Assembly (NCBI GenBank): GCA_036010965.1
Contig: DASCMO010000009.1
Coordinates: 1-5,841, forward strand
Origin: GCA-2686265 sp036010965
GTDB lineage: Bacteria; Planctomycetota; UBA1135; GCA-002686595
DNA length: 5,841 bases
Reading direction: 5' to 3'
In this document: in pieces, positions 1-5,577 of the stretch
How positions within the stretch are numbered: the stretch's first letter is position 1
Layout: every line of letters begins with the position of its first letter
The notes under the pieces: model-generated
The model's input: only the letters and a program-made list of their open reading frames with translations
What the model was told of the DNA's origin: nothing
The model's database searches: none
Program-made: the position numbers and the translations under genes

Positions 1-31
1 TCGGTCGGTTCCATTGGGGCGGAGTGTACCC

Positions 32-64
32 GCGCGCGACCGGGACGGCGGCGCGCTTTTTCTT
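32..64 (+). terminator. Likely rho-independent terminator of a gene left of the window
   Basis: GCGCGC at 32-37 can pair with GCGCGC at 51-56. The stem can continue inward as G38-C49 and CCG (40-42) with CGG (46-48) around a GGA loop, leaving A39 and G50 as single bulges. The stem is followed at once by TTTTTCTT (57-64), the only long T tract in this GC-rich window. This is the classic form of an intrinsic terminator acting on plus-strand transcripts. The gene it would serve must end before position 1, because no plus-strand stop codon occurs between position 1 and the stem. The competing reading, that this is the upstream region of a minus-strand gene starting at position 14, is given in the findings. 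Confidence 0.6.
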
Positions 65-205
65 GCCCGATCGCCGGCGTGCGACGCAACTGCCGCCGGG
101 CCTGGGCGGTCCCATCGAACGAGAGCGTCCGTGCGCCCCATCGCCCTCGCGCGGGGCCCGCCGGGCCGGGGCCGAGGCTGACACATCCAACGAAAAGGAA
201 ACGCG
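65..205 (+). other. Untranslated leader upstream of the first exported-protein gene
   Basis: About 140 bases of very GC-rich sequence lie between the terminator and the ATG at 206. I see no convincing coding region. A short stem, GGCCC (155-159) with GGGCC (163-167) and a 3-nt loop, is present but could be chance at this base composition. CTGACA at 178-183 matches a -35 box in five of six positions, but no -10 hexamer lies at the right distance. The promoter of the gene at 206 therefore cannot be placed from sequence alone. A weak Shine-Dalgarno-like AAAAGGAAA (193-201) lies just before the start. Confidence 0.4.
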
Positions 206-685
206 ATGAGCTCACAGAGACGGTGGAGGACGAGCGGCGGCGAACGGACGGGAGGCCCGACCCAGCTCCTCGCCCCCCTCGCGGTCGGGTTGATGGCGGT
301 CGTCGCCTGCAGCTCAATGCCGGCGGCCGAGATCGGCGTCATGGACTGGAACAACGACAACAGCTCGGGCAAGTGGAGCGAGGTCATGGTCAACGCCCTG
401 GCAGGCAACTTCAGCTGCGCCAAGCTGGAAATCGACACCAAGCCCGGGAAGCCCAAGATCGAGAAGGTGGAGATCGACATCTGGGACGACCAGAACGGCA
501 ACGGCCAGCGAGATCCCGGCGAGCCCGGGGAGTCCTTCAGCGACACGCTGGACCCGCCGGTCTCACACCACGAGATGACGGACATCAGCGGCAACCTCGG
601 AGGGAGTCCGAGCAACCCGCAGTACAGAGTCGAGGTCTCCACGGTGGGCGCGGGCGGCATCGTCTACAGCGGCTCCATCGGCTAG
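206..685 (+). CDS. Putative lipoprotein with an EF-hand-like calcium loop, unknown function
   Basis: The 159-residue product is not a family I recognise. A positively charged N-terminus (about residues 1-20) is followed by a hydrophobic stretch (21-34) and V32-V33-A34-C35, which fits a signal peptidase II lipobox. It is therefore probably exported and lipid-anchored at Cys35. The mature part of about 125 residues is rich in D, N, G and S with alternating hydrophobic residues, suggesting a beta-rich extracytoplasmic domain. Residues D95 to E106 place D, N, N, Q, D and E at positions 1, 3, 5, 7, 9 and 12, with Gly at 6. This is the spacing of a calcium-binding EF-hand/dockerin loop, and similar loops occur in SdrD-type B domains. 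A second Asp/Asn-rich patch is at 47-52. The ATG at 206 is preceded by AAGGAAA about 5 nt upstream. The long n-region leaves some doubt about the exact start. The gene lies 60 bp before another exported-protein gene on the same strand. Role unknown; calcium binding and lipidation are predictions. Confidence 0.7.
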   Translation: MSSQRRWRTSGGERTGGPTQLLAPLAVGLMAVVACSSMPAAEIGVMDWNNDNSSGKWSEVMVNALAGNFSCAKLEIDTKPGKPKIEKVEIDIWDDQNGNGQRDPGEPGESFSDTLDPPVSHHEMTDISGNLGGSPSNPQYRVEVSTVGAGGIVYSGSIG

Positions 686-745
686 CTGCGTCCCGACGAC
701 CATCCCCTGCCACATCAGATCGAGAACCAAGGAATCCGACATCTC

Positions 746-1273
746 ATGAAGCACTTCTCCCTGATCCTCGCGAGCCTCCTGCTCCTGACGGGAGCGATCG
801 TCGTTCCGCGCCGCGCCTACGCGGCGGGAGCCGGCAACACGATCGCCGGTTACAACTTGATGCTGACGAAACAGGCGCCGGGAGACGTCGCCATTCCCGG
901 CGTCCACACCTTCGGCCCGCACACCCAGTCGACCTACGGCGCGGCCGTGTCCTTCCTACTCCACAGCTCCGATGCGCCGATCATCGTGCGCTTCCTCAAG
1001 CACCGCAGGGCCGTCGACGAGCTCGGGTTCGTGGAGTACCGCGAGGCCACCGGGGCCAAGGTGACGGTCAACGGAGTCGAGTACACCGAGGACTTCGACT
1101 CTCTCAACGGCACCGCCATCCGCCAGGTGATCCTCTTCCCACCCCACGGCGGCTGGCTGGACCAGCCCCTGAGCGTGGGCGTCGAGGTCTTCGACGGGCA
1201 CACCAATCCGGACGGGAGCCCGCACACGATCTTCGATACCTACTTTGGGGATTTCATCGTCAGCATCCCCTGA
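746..1273 (+). CDS. Small secreted protein of unknown function
   Basis: The 175-residue product begins with a textbook Sec signal peptide: Lys2, a hydrophobic core at about residues 4-20 and an AYA cleavage motif (24-26), giving a mature protein of about 149 residues starting AGAGN. The mature part contains no cysteine, has no second membrane segment and shows alternating hydrophobic and polar stretches, suggesting a small beta-rich secreted or periplasmic domain. Distinctive segments are the basic FLKHRR (about 94-99), NGVEYTEDFDSLNG (about 109-122) and an acidic/aromatic C-terminal region, FDGHTNPDGSPHTIFDTYFGD. I do not recognise the family and see no catalytic motif. AAGGAA (729-734) lies 11 nt before the ATG and supports this start. 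The upstream lipoprotein gene ends 60 bp earlier on the same strand, so cotranscription is plausible and a shared envelope role is a guess. Confidence is high that the gene is real and low for any function. Confidence 0.75.
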   Translation: MKHFSLILASLLLLTGAIVVPRRAYAAGAGNTIAGYNLMLTKQAPGDVAIPGVHTFGPHTQSTYGAAVSFLLHSSDAPIIVRFLKHRRAVDELGFVEYREATGAKVTVNGVEYTEDFDSLNGTAIRQVILFPPHGGWLDQPLSVGVEVFDGHTNPDGSPHTIFDTYFGDFIVSIP

Positions 1274-1280
1274 AAGGAAC

Positions 1281-1342
1281 TCGCTCGAGCGACCCCGCCC
1301 CCCCGTCGAGGCCCTCTCCACGTGGCCGCGCCGGCACGGCGC
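1281..1342 (+). other. Palindromic sequences between the secreted-protein gene and hisN
   Basis: The 104-bp gap after the stop at 1271-1273 contains a perfect 12-bp palindrome, TCGCTCGAGCGA (1281-1292). It also contains a hairpin of GCGCCG (1328-1333) and CGGCGC (1337-1342) with a GCA loop. Neither is followed by a T tract. They could end the upstream transcript without a canonical U tail. The second hairpin abuts the proposed hisN -35 box and could instead be an operator. At this GC content chance cannot be excluded. Confidence 0.3.
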
Positions 1343-1377
1343 CTGAGACCCGCCCCGACGTTTGCTAGGGTCGGCGC
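1343..1377 (+). promoter_or_regulatory. Predicted hisN promoter giving a leaderless or near-leaderless mRNA
   Basis: CTGAGA (1343-1348, four of six matches to TTGACA) is separated by 17 nt from TAGGGT (1366-1371). A TGC just before the hexamer (1363-1365) forms an extended -10 element, TGnTAnnnT. Only six bases (1372-1377) separate the hexamer from the ATG at 1378. Transcription starting the usual 6-8 nt after a -10 box would begin at or next to the start codon. The GGG inside the hexamer could also act as a weak Shine-Dalgarno if transcription starts further upstream. Confidence 0.5.
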
Positions 1378-2175
1378 ATGAAGCGCGAGACTCTCGAAGC
1401 GACGCTGGAGCTGGCCCTGGTGGCGGCGCGGGCCGCGGGAGAGCGGACGCTTGCCTGGTTCCGCGACCCCTCGCTGGCGGTCGAGGAGAAGGCCGACGGC
1501 ACCCTGGTCACGCGCGCCGACACCGAGGCGGAAGCGGCGGCCAGGGAGGTATTGGGGAGTTCAACCCTGCTGGGCGAGGTGGAGGTCCTGGGGGAAGAGG
1601 GCGGCCTCATTGAGACCGACGGCGAGTACCGCTGGGTCATTGATCCCCTGGACGGGACCCTCTCCTTCGTGCGCGGCATCCCGCTCTTCGGAACCCTGAT
1701 CGCCCTGGTCGAGAAGCGCGACGGCGCCGGAGCCGACCATCCGCTGGTGGGCGTCCTGCACCTGCCCGCCCTGGGAGAGACCTACGGCGCGGCCCGCGGC
1801 ATGGGCGCCTGGTGCGACGGACAGCGGGTGCGGGTCTCGGGGCGCGAGACCCTCGCTGGCGCCCTGCTCGCCGTTCAGGACCCCGACCGCATGCGCGAGG
1901 GAGGTCTGGGCGCGATGCACGCCGAACTGCTCGGCGAGCTCGACCTGGTGCGCGGCTACACGGACTGCTTCGGCCACGCCCTGGCCTTGCGCGGAGCGGT
2001 GGACGTCATGCTCGACGCCGCGCTCCACCCCTGGGACCTGCGCGCCTCGCAGATCTTGATCGAGGAGGCCGGCGGAAGCCACCGGACCTGGGCCTCGGAT
2101 CGGGCCGACACGGAGAATGTGATCCTCGGAACGCCCGCTCTGGTGGAGGCGCTCGCGCGCCGCATCGAACCCTGA
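1378..2175 (+). CDS. hisN: Inositol-monophosphatase-family phosphatase, probable histidinol-phosphatase (HisN type)
   Basis: The 265-residue product has the full signature set of the Mg2+-dependent inositol monophosphatase superfamily. These are KADGTLVTRAD (38-48), GEEGG (72-76), WVIDPLDGT (86-94) and WDLRASQILIEEAGG (219-233). Expected metal ligands are E73, D89, the L91 carbonyl, D92 and D220, all present. The segment LSFVRGIPLFGTLIAL after the DPLDGT motif, YGAARGMGAWCDG (136-148) and the DCFGHAL...DVMLDAALHPWD block resemble the histidinol-phosphatase (HisN) branch more than SuhB or CysQ. The predicted reaction is dephosphorylation of L-histidinol phosphate to L-histidinol, the penultimate step group of histidine synthesis, in the cytoplasm. 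Length is typical. The ATG at 1378 is chosen for its position just after a promoter-like element and because the conserved region begins soon after. No other his gene is visible, so the substrate rests on sequence resemblance alone; another sugar or inositol phosphate is possible. The gene converges on selA with a 36-bp gap. Confidence 0.85.
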   Translation: MKRETLEATLELALVAARAAGERTLAWFRDPSLAVEEKADGTLVTRADTEAEAAAREVLGSSTLLGEVEVLGEEGGLIETDGEYRWVIDPLDGTLSFVRGIPLFGTLIALVEKRDGAGADHPLVGVLHLPALGETYGAARGMGAWCDGQRVRVSGRETLAGALLAVQDPDRMREGGLGAMHAELLGELDLVRGYTDCFGHALALRGAVDVMLDAALHPWDLRASQILIEEAGGSHRTWASDRADTENVILGTPALVEALARRIEP

Positions 2176-2178
2176 ACC

Positions 2179-2206
2179 GCGCCGGAACGCCCGAAGCGAT
2201 CGGCGC
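2179..2206. terminator. Possible bidirectional terminator hairpin between hisN and selA
   Basis: The 36 bp between the convergent stop codons of hisN (TGA, 2173-2175) and selA (TAG on the minus strand, 2212-2214) contain GCGCCG (2179-2184) pairing with CGGCGC (2201-2206). The stem is 6 bp, all G and C, with a 16-nt loop. There is no T tract on either side. Its place between converging genes fits a shared terminator, but at this GC content a 6-bp stem could arise by chance. Confidence 0.3.
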
Positions 2207-2211
2207 AGCGC

Positions 2212-3627
2212 CTAGAGGTTGGTGAACGCGGCCAGCAGTCGCTGCTCGTCGCCTTCGAGCAAGGTGCGCGGATCGAGGTGCAGGCGCTCCTCGTGGATGC
2301 GCGCGAAGACCGGCGGGTCGCCGGCGCGCAGGGCGGCGGCGAGCTCGTCGGGGGAGCGCTCAGCGTGGCGCACGCGCACGATCCAGGTGTCGAGGAAGAC
2401 CCCGGGAGCGCTGCCGCTGCCGGGCTGGGAATGCCCCGCTCCGGCCTCGGCCTCGAACCCCTCCAGGGCGCCTATGGCCTGGGCGATGCGGGCGGCGACG
2501 GGCTCGAGCTGCTCCACGCTGACGGACAGCAGACGGCGCGCGGGCAACTCGTCGGCGCGCCCGGCGAGGTACAGCTCGAGGGTCGCCTCCAGCCCCGCCA
2601 GGGTCACCTTGTCGCAGCGCAAGGCGCGGTAGATCGGGTTGTCCCGCAGAGCGTCGAGGGCCGAGCGGCAGCCGACGATCAACCCGGCCTGAGGCCCGCC
2701 CAGGAGCTTGTCACCCGAGAAGGTCACCACATCGACTCCGCTCGCCACCGCATCCCGCACCAGGGGCTCGGCCCCCAGCATGTCCAGGGGTGCCGCACCG
2801 GCGACCTCCAGCAGGCCCGAGCCCAGGTCGAAGGCGGTGGTCGTCGCGGTGCGCCGACCGATGGCCGCCAGCTCCTCGGGATCGACCTCATGGGTGAAAC
2901 CGACCACGCGGTAGTTGCTCGTGTGGACCTTCATCAACAATCCGGCGCCATCGCTCGCGGCGCGCTCGTAGTCCGCCGCTCGCGTGCGATTGGTGGTCCC
3001 CACCTCGCGCAGGGCGACCCCCGCGCGGGCCATGATCTCGGGCACGCGGAACGAGCCGCCGATCTCCACCAGCTCGCCGCGCGAGACGATGGCCTCACGC
3101 CCGGAGGCGAAGGTCTGGAGACAGAGCAGCACCGCCCCGGCGTTGTTGTTGACCGCGATCCCCGCCTCGGCGCCGGTCAGGCGCTCGAGCAGGGAACCGA
3201 CTCGCCCGTCGCGCTCGTTGCGCTCCCCGCTGAAGCGGTCGACCTCGAGCACGCAGTAGCCCGCGGCGGCGCGCTCCATGGCCGCCGCCGCCTCGGGGTG
3301 GACCGGGGCGCGGCCGAGGCCGGTGTGCAGGACGACGCCCGTGGCGTTCACCACGCGCTGCAAGCCCCTGCCACGATCGCGGACCAGGCGCGAGGTCACC
3401 TCGCGCGCCAGGTCTTCCTCCTCGAGGCGCCGAGCCAGCTGCTCCGCCTCCAGGCGATCCGCGGCGATCTCGCTGCGCCAGTCCTCCAGCACCTCCCGCA
3501 GGAGGCCCAGCACGAGCTCACGCTCGGGGCCCTCCACCAGGGGAGCGATCGATTCGAGGCGCGATGCCTCGTCCACGCCGGGCAGGAGCCGGAACGCCTC
3601 CCCCCGTCGTTGATCGGCCGTCGCCAT
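2212..3627 (-). CDS. selA: L-seryl-tRNA(Sec) selenium transferase (selenocysteine synthase)
   Basis: SelA is a pyridoxal-phosphate enzyme that converts serine on tRNA(Sec) to selenocysteine using selenophosphate, in the cytoplasm. The 471-residue product is close to the usual length (about 460). An N-terminal RLLPGVD segment (13-19) begins the tRNA-binding domain. VNATGVVLHTGLGRAP (93-108), NNNAGAVLL (160-168) and GTTNRT (210-215) are family hallmarks. The PLP-binding lysine is K307 within TFSGDKLLGGPQAG (302-315). The C-terminal domain has GSGSAP (403-408) and a terminal block, GDPPVFARIHEERLHLDPRTLL (436-457). The start at 3627 is chosen because it sits just before the conserved N-terminus and has a G-rich Shine-Dalgarno upstream. 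The frame stays open further upstream, but that extension would run into recJ and looks non-native. No selB, selD or selC is visible. The gene is divergent from recJ and convergent with hisN, so it appears monocistronic here. Confidence 0.95.
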   Translation of the reverse strand: MATADQRRGEAFRLLPGVDEASRLESIAPLVEGPERELVLGLLREVLEDWRSEIAADRLEAEQLARRLEEEDLAREVTSRLVRDRGRGLQRVVNATGVVLHTGLGRAPVHPEAAAAMERAAAGYCVLEVDRFSGERNERDGRVGSLLERLTGAEAGIAVNNNAGAVLLCLQTFASGREAIVSRGELVEIGGSFRVPEIMARAGVALREVGTTNRTRAADYERAASDGAGLLMKVHTSNYRVVGFTHEVDPEELAAIGRRTATTTAFDLGSGLLEVAGAAPLDMLGAEPLVRDAVASGVDVVTFSGDKLLGGPQAGLIVGCRSALDALRDNPIYRALRCDKVTLAGLEATLELYLAGRADELPARRLLSVSVEQLEPVAARIAQAIGALEGFEAEAGAGHSQPGSGSAPGVFLDTWIVRVRHAERSPDELAAALRAGDPPVFARIHEERLHLDPRTLLEGDEQRLLAAFTNL

Positions 3628-3648
3628 GACGGTCAGTCTCCCCCCCCC
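3628..3648 (-). promoter_or_regulatory. selA ribosome binding site containing a nine-G run
   Basis: On the minus strand, nine consecutive G (plus-strand C at 3640-3648) run into AG, giving GGGGGAG with 10 nt to the selA ATG. This purine-rich stretch is the best Shine-Dalgarno candidate in the window and decides the SelA start. The homopolymer is unusual for its length. I could not place a convincing selA -10 or -35 box in the rest of the 143-bp selA-recJ gap. Confidence 0.55.
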
Positions 3649-3733
3649 GTCGGGCCGGCACAAGATCGGGCGTGGGCAAAGTGCCGCCGCGAGGGCGGGA
3701 GATCGGCGACGCCCGCCGTTTGCACGCTCTGTG

Positions 3734-3770
3734 GTGAACCCCCGCGCGGGATCCGGGCTATGCTGCCGCC
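3734..3770 (+). promoter_or_regulatory. Predicted recJ promoter, leaderless type, with internal palindrome
   Basis: TATGCT (3759-3764) lies exactly six bases before the ATG at 3771, the same spacing as at hisN. A weak -35-like GTGAAC (3734-3739) is 19 nt upstream of it. A perfect 10-bp palindrome, CCCGCGCGGG (3741-3750), lies in the spacer and could be an operator or chance. There is no Shine-Dalgarno sequence before the ATG, which strengthens the leaderless reading. Confidence 0.5.
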
Positions 3771-5528
3771 ATGCCGCTCGTCTCCGATCGCCGCACCTGG
3801 AAGATGCGCACGGTCGAGCAGGACACGGTCTGTGAGCTGGCTCGCGCGCGGGAACTGCCGGAGATCGTCGCACGACTGCTCGTACTGCGCGGCGTGAGCG
3901 ACCCCGAGGCCGCGGCCGAGCACCTCGCGCCGAGCCTCATGCGGCTCCACTCCCCGCGCCTCTTGCCGGGCATGGACGCCGCCTGCGAGCGACTCGCGCG
4001 CGCCGTACGCGAGGGCGAGGTGATCCTGGTCCACGGCGACTACGACGTCGACGGTGTCACCGGCACGGCACTCCTGGTGCGGATGCTGGGCCTGGTCGGA
4101 GCGAAGGTCGCCTGGCACATCCCCAACCGCTTCACCGACGGCTACGCATTCGGCACCCACTCCATCGAACGCGCGCGCGAGGTCGGCGCCAAGGTGGTCG
4201 TCAGCGTCGACAACGGCACCTCCTCGGTGGAGACCATCACCGACCTCGCCGAGGCGGGGGTCGAGACGATCGTGACCGACCACCACGAACCGCCCATCGG
4301 AGCGCTCCCGCCGGCCATCGCCATCGTCAATCCCAAGCTCGACAGCTCCGAGTACCCCTTCCGCGAGCTGTGCGGCGCGGCTGTGGCCTTCAAGCTCGCC
4401 TGGGGACTGTGCGAAGAGCTCTCCGGCGGCGGCCGGGTGCGCCCCGACCTGCACGAGTTCCTGGTGGAGGCCATGGCCTACGTGGCCGTCGCCACGGTCT
4501 GCGATGTGGTGCCCCTGGTGGACGAGAACCGCATCCTGGGCCACTTCGGCCTGCGCTCCCTGGGCAACGCCGAGCACGCGGGCCTGGCCGCCCTGCTGGG
4601 AGTCGCGGGCCTCGACCCACTGCGCTTGACCGCCGAGGACGTCGGCTTCCAGATCGGACCGCGCATCAATGCCGCGGGCCGGCTGGGCAGCGCCCGCACG
4701 GCCCTCGAACTGCTGATCTGCACCGATCGCGACCAGGCCCGTGGCCTGGCCGCGAAGCTCGACGACCTCAACCGCGAGCGCAAGCTGATCGAGCGCGAGG
4801 TCACGGCCCAGGCAATGGCCGAGGCCGAGCACTACGAGGACCCCGAACGCTGGCCCGTGATGGTGGTCGCCGGACAGGGCTGGCACCAGGGCGTGGTGGG
4901 GATCGTGGCCTCGCGCCTGGTCGACCGCTTCCACCGTCCGTCCCTGGTGATCGGCCTCGACGGTGGGGCGGGTCGCGGCAGCGGTCGCTCCGTGGCGGGA
5001 GTCGACCTCCTGGGGCTGATGCGCGCCGGCGGCGAGCACATGGGGCGCTTCGGCGGACACGCTCAGGCGGCGGGCATGGACATCGAGGCCGCACGGGTGG
5101 ACGACCTGCGGCAGGCGCTCTGCGCACGCGCCACCGAACTCGGCCTGGGAGAGATCGAGAAGCCCCCGCTCTGGATCGACGGCGAGCTCCCCCTGGGCGA
5201 GATGACTCCGCGCCTGATGGACGACATCAGCAAGCTACAGCCCTTCGGCGAGCGCAACGAGAAGCCGGTTCTGCTCTCGCGCGACCTGCGCCTGGCCCAA
5301 CCGCCGCGTCTGTTGGGCGCGGACCGCACGCACCTGATGATGGAGCTGCGGCGCGACGAGGTCGTCCTCAAGGCCCTCGCCTTCGGCATGGGATCGCGCA
5401 TCGACGAGCTCGCCATGGGCCAGCCCGTGCACGCCGTCTACACGCCTGGCTGGAACACCTTCCGCGGGCAGACGAAGCTCGAGCTGTTCCTGGCCGACTT
5501 CCGCTGCGGAGCGGAACCGAATCTCTGA
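3771..5528 (+). CDS. recJ: Single-stranded-DNA-specific 5'-3' exonuclease RecJ
   Basis: RecJ degrades single-stranded DNA 5' to 3' in recombinational repair, mismatch repair and replication-fork processing, in the cytoplasm. The 585-residue length matches the family (E. coli about 577). The DHH phosphoesterase domain shows HGDYDVDGVTGTALL (88-102), SVDNGTSS (145-152), TDHH (169-172), ATVCDVVPL (241-249) and GPRINAAGRLG (296-306). Expected metal ligands are D92, D94, D147, H171 and D245, all present. A helical connector with charged residues (about 320-355) leads to the DHHA1 domain with GWHQGVVGIVASRL (370-383), GRGSGRS (401-407) and FGGHAQAAGM (427-436). The C-terminal OB-like region (about 465-578) contains LQPFGERN (489-496); many relatives have PFGxGN here, so Arg495 replaces a usual Gly. 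The ATG at 3771 is preferred over M12 because a -10-like hexamer sits just upstream. The gene is divergent from selA and convergent with the FG-GAP gene. Confidence 0.96.
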   Translation: MPLVSDRRTWKMRTVEQDTVCELARARELPEIVARLLVLRGVSDPEAAAEHLAPSLMRLHSPRLLPGMDAACERLARAVREGEVILVHGDYDVDGVTGTALLVRMLGLVGAKVAWHIPNRFTDGYAFGTHSIERAREVGAKVVVSVDNGTSSVETITDLAEAGVETIVTDHHEPPIGALPPAIAIVNPKLDSSEYPFRELCGAAVAFKLAWGLCEELSGGGRVRPDLHEFLVEAMAYVAVATVCDVVPLVDENRILGHFGLRSLGNAEHAGLAALLGVAGLDPLRLTAEDVGFQIGPRINAAGRLGSARTALELLICTDRDQARGLAAKLDDLNRERKLIEREVTAQAMAEAEHYEDPERWPVMVVAGQGWHQGVVGIVASRLVDRFHRPSLVIGLDGGAGRGSGRSVAGVDLLGLMRAGGEHMGRFGGHAQAAGMDIEAARVDDLRQALCARATELGLGEIEKPPLWIDGELPLGEMTPRLMDDISKLQPFGERNEKPVLLSRDLRLAQPPRLLGADRTHLMMELRRDEVVLKALAFGMGSRIDELAMGQPVHAVYTPGWNTFRGQTKLELFLADFRCGAEPNL

Positions 5529-5577
5529 GGTGCCCCCGGCCGAGGGCGGAAGCGCACTTCCAGGGGCAAGATCCTCA
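5526..5577. terminator. Inverted repeat between convergent recJ and FG-GAP genes, likely bidirectional terminator
   Basis: TGAGGTGCCCC (5526-5536) can pair with GGGGCA (5563-5568) and, after a 4-nt bulge, CCTCA (5573-5577), giving 11 base pairs. Inside lies a second perfect hairpin, GGAAG (5548-5552) with CTTCC (5557-5561) and a CGCA loop. The structure fills the gap between two converging genes. No T tract is present on either strand, so termination would have to rely on the stem or on Rho. Confidence 0.5.

Noticed and set aside
218..226. A twin-arginine (Tat) signal in the first lipoprotein, from Arg5-Arg6.
   Set aside because: The context QRRWRT lacks the consensus Ser/Thr-Arg-Arg-x-Phe-Leu-Lys, and the hydrophobic segment begins about 14 residues later. 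The VVAC lipobox is the better-supported export signal.
79..1368. A plus-strand open frame of about 430 codons across both exported-protein genes and the gap between them.
   Set aside because: Its translation is dominated by Arg, Pro and Gly, as expected for a shifted frame. The two genes it covers have signal peptides, ribosome binding sites and sensible composition.
3628..3873. An 82-residue N-terminal extension of SelA, because the frame stays open to 3873.
   Set aside because: It would overlap the start of recJ by about 100 bp, is rich in Arg, Pro and Ala like non-coding high-GC frames, and has no match to the SelA N-terminus. The ATG at 3627 has a ribosome binding site and leads straight into the conserved region.
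2278..3897. A plus-strand open frame of about 540 codons opposite selA.
   Set aside because: It is antisense to an unmistakable SelA. Long open frames opposite GC-rich genes are a composition artefact, and its translation shows no domain.
3633..5060. A minus-strand open frame of about 475 codons opposite recJ.
   Set aside because: It is antisense to RecJ, which carries all catalytic motifs. The translation is low in complexity, rich in His, Gly, Ala and Gln, and shows no family motif.
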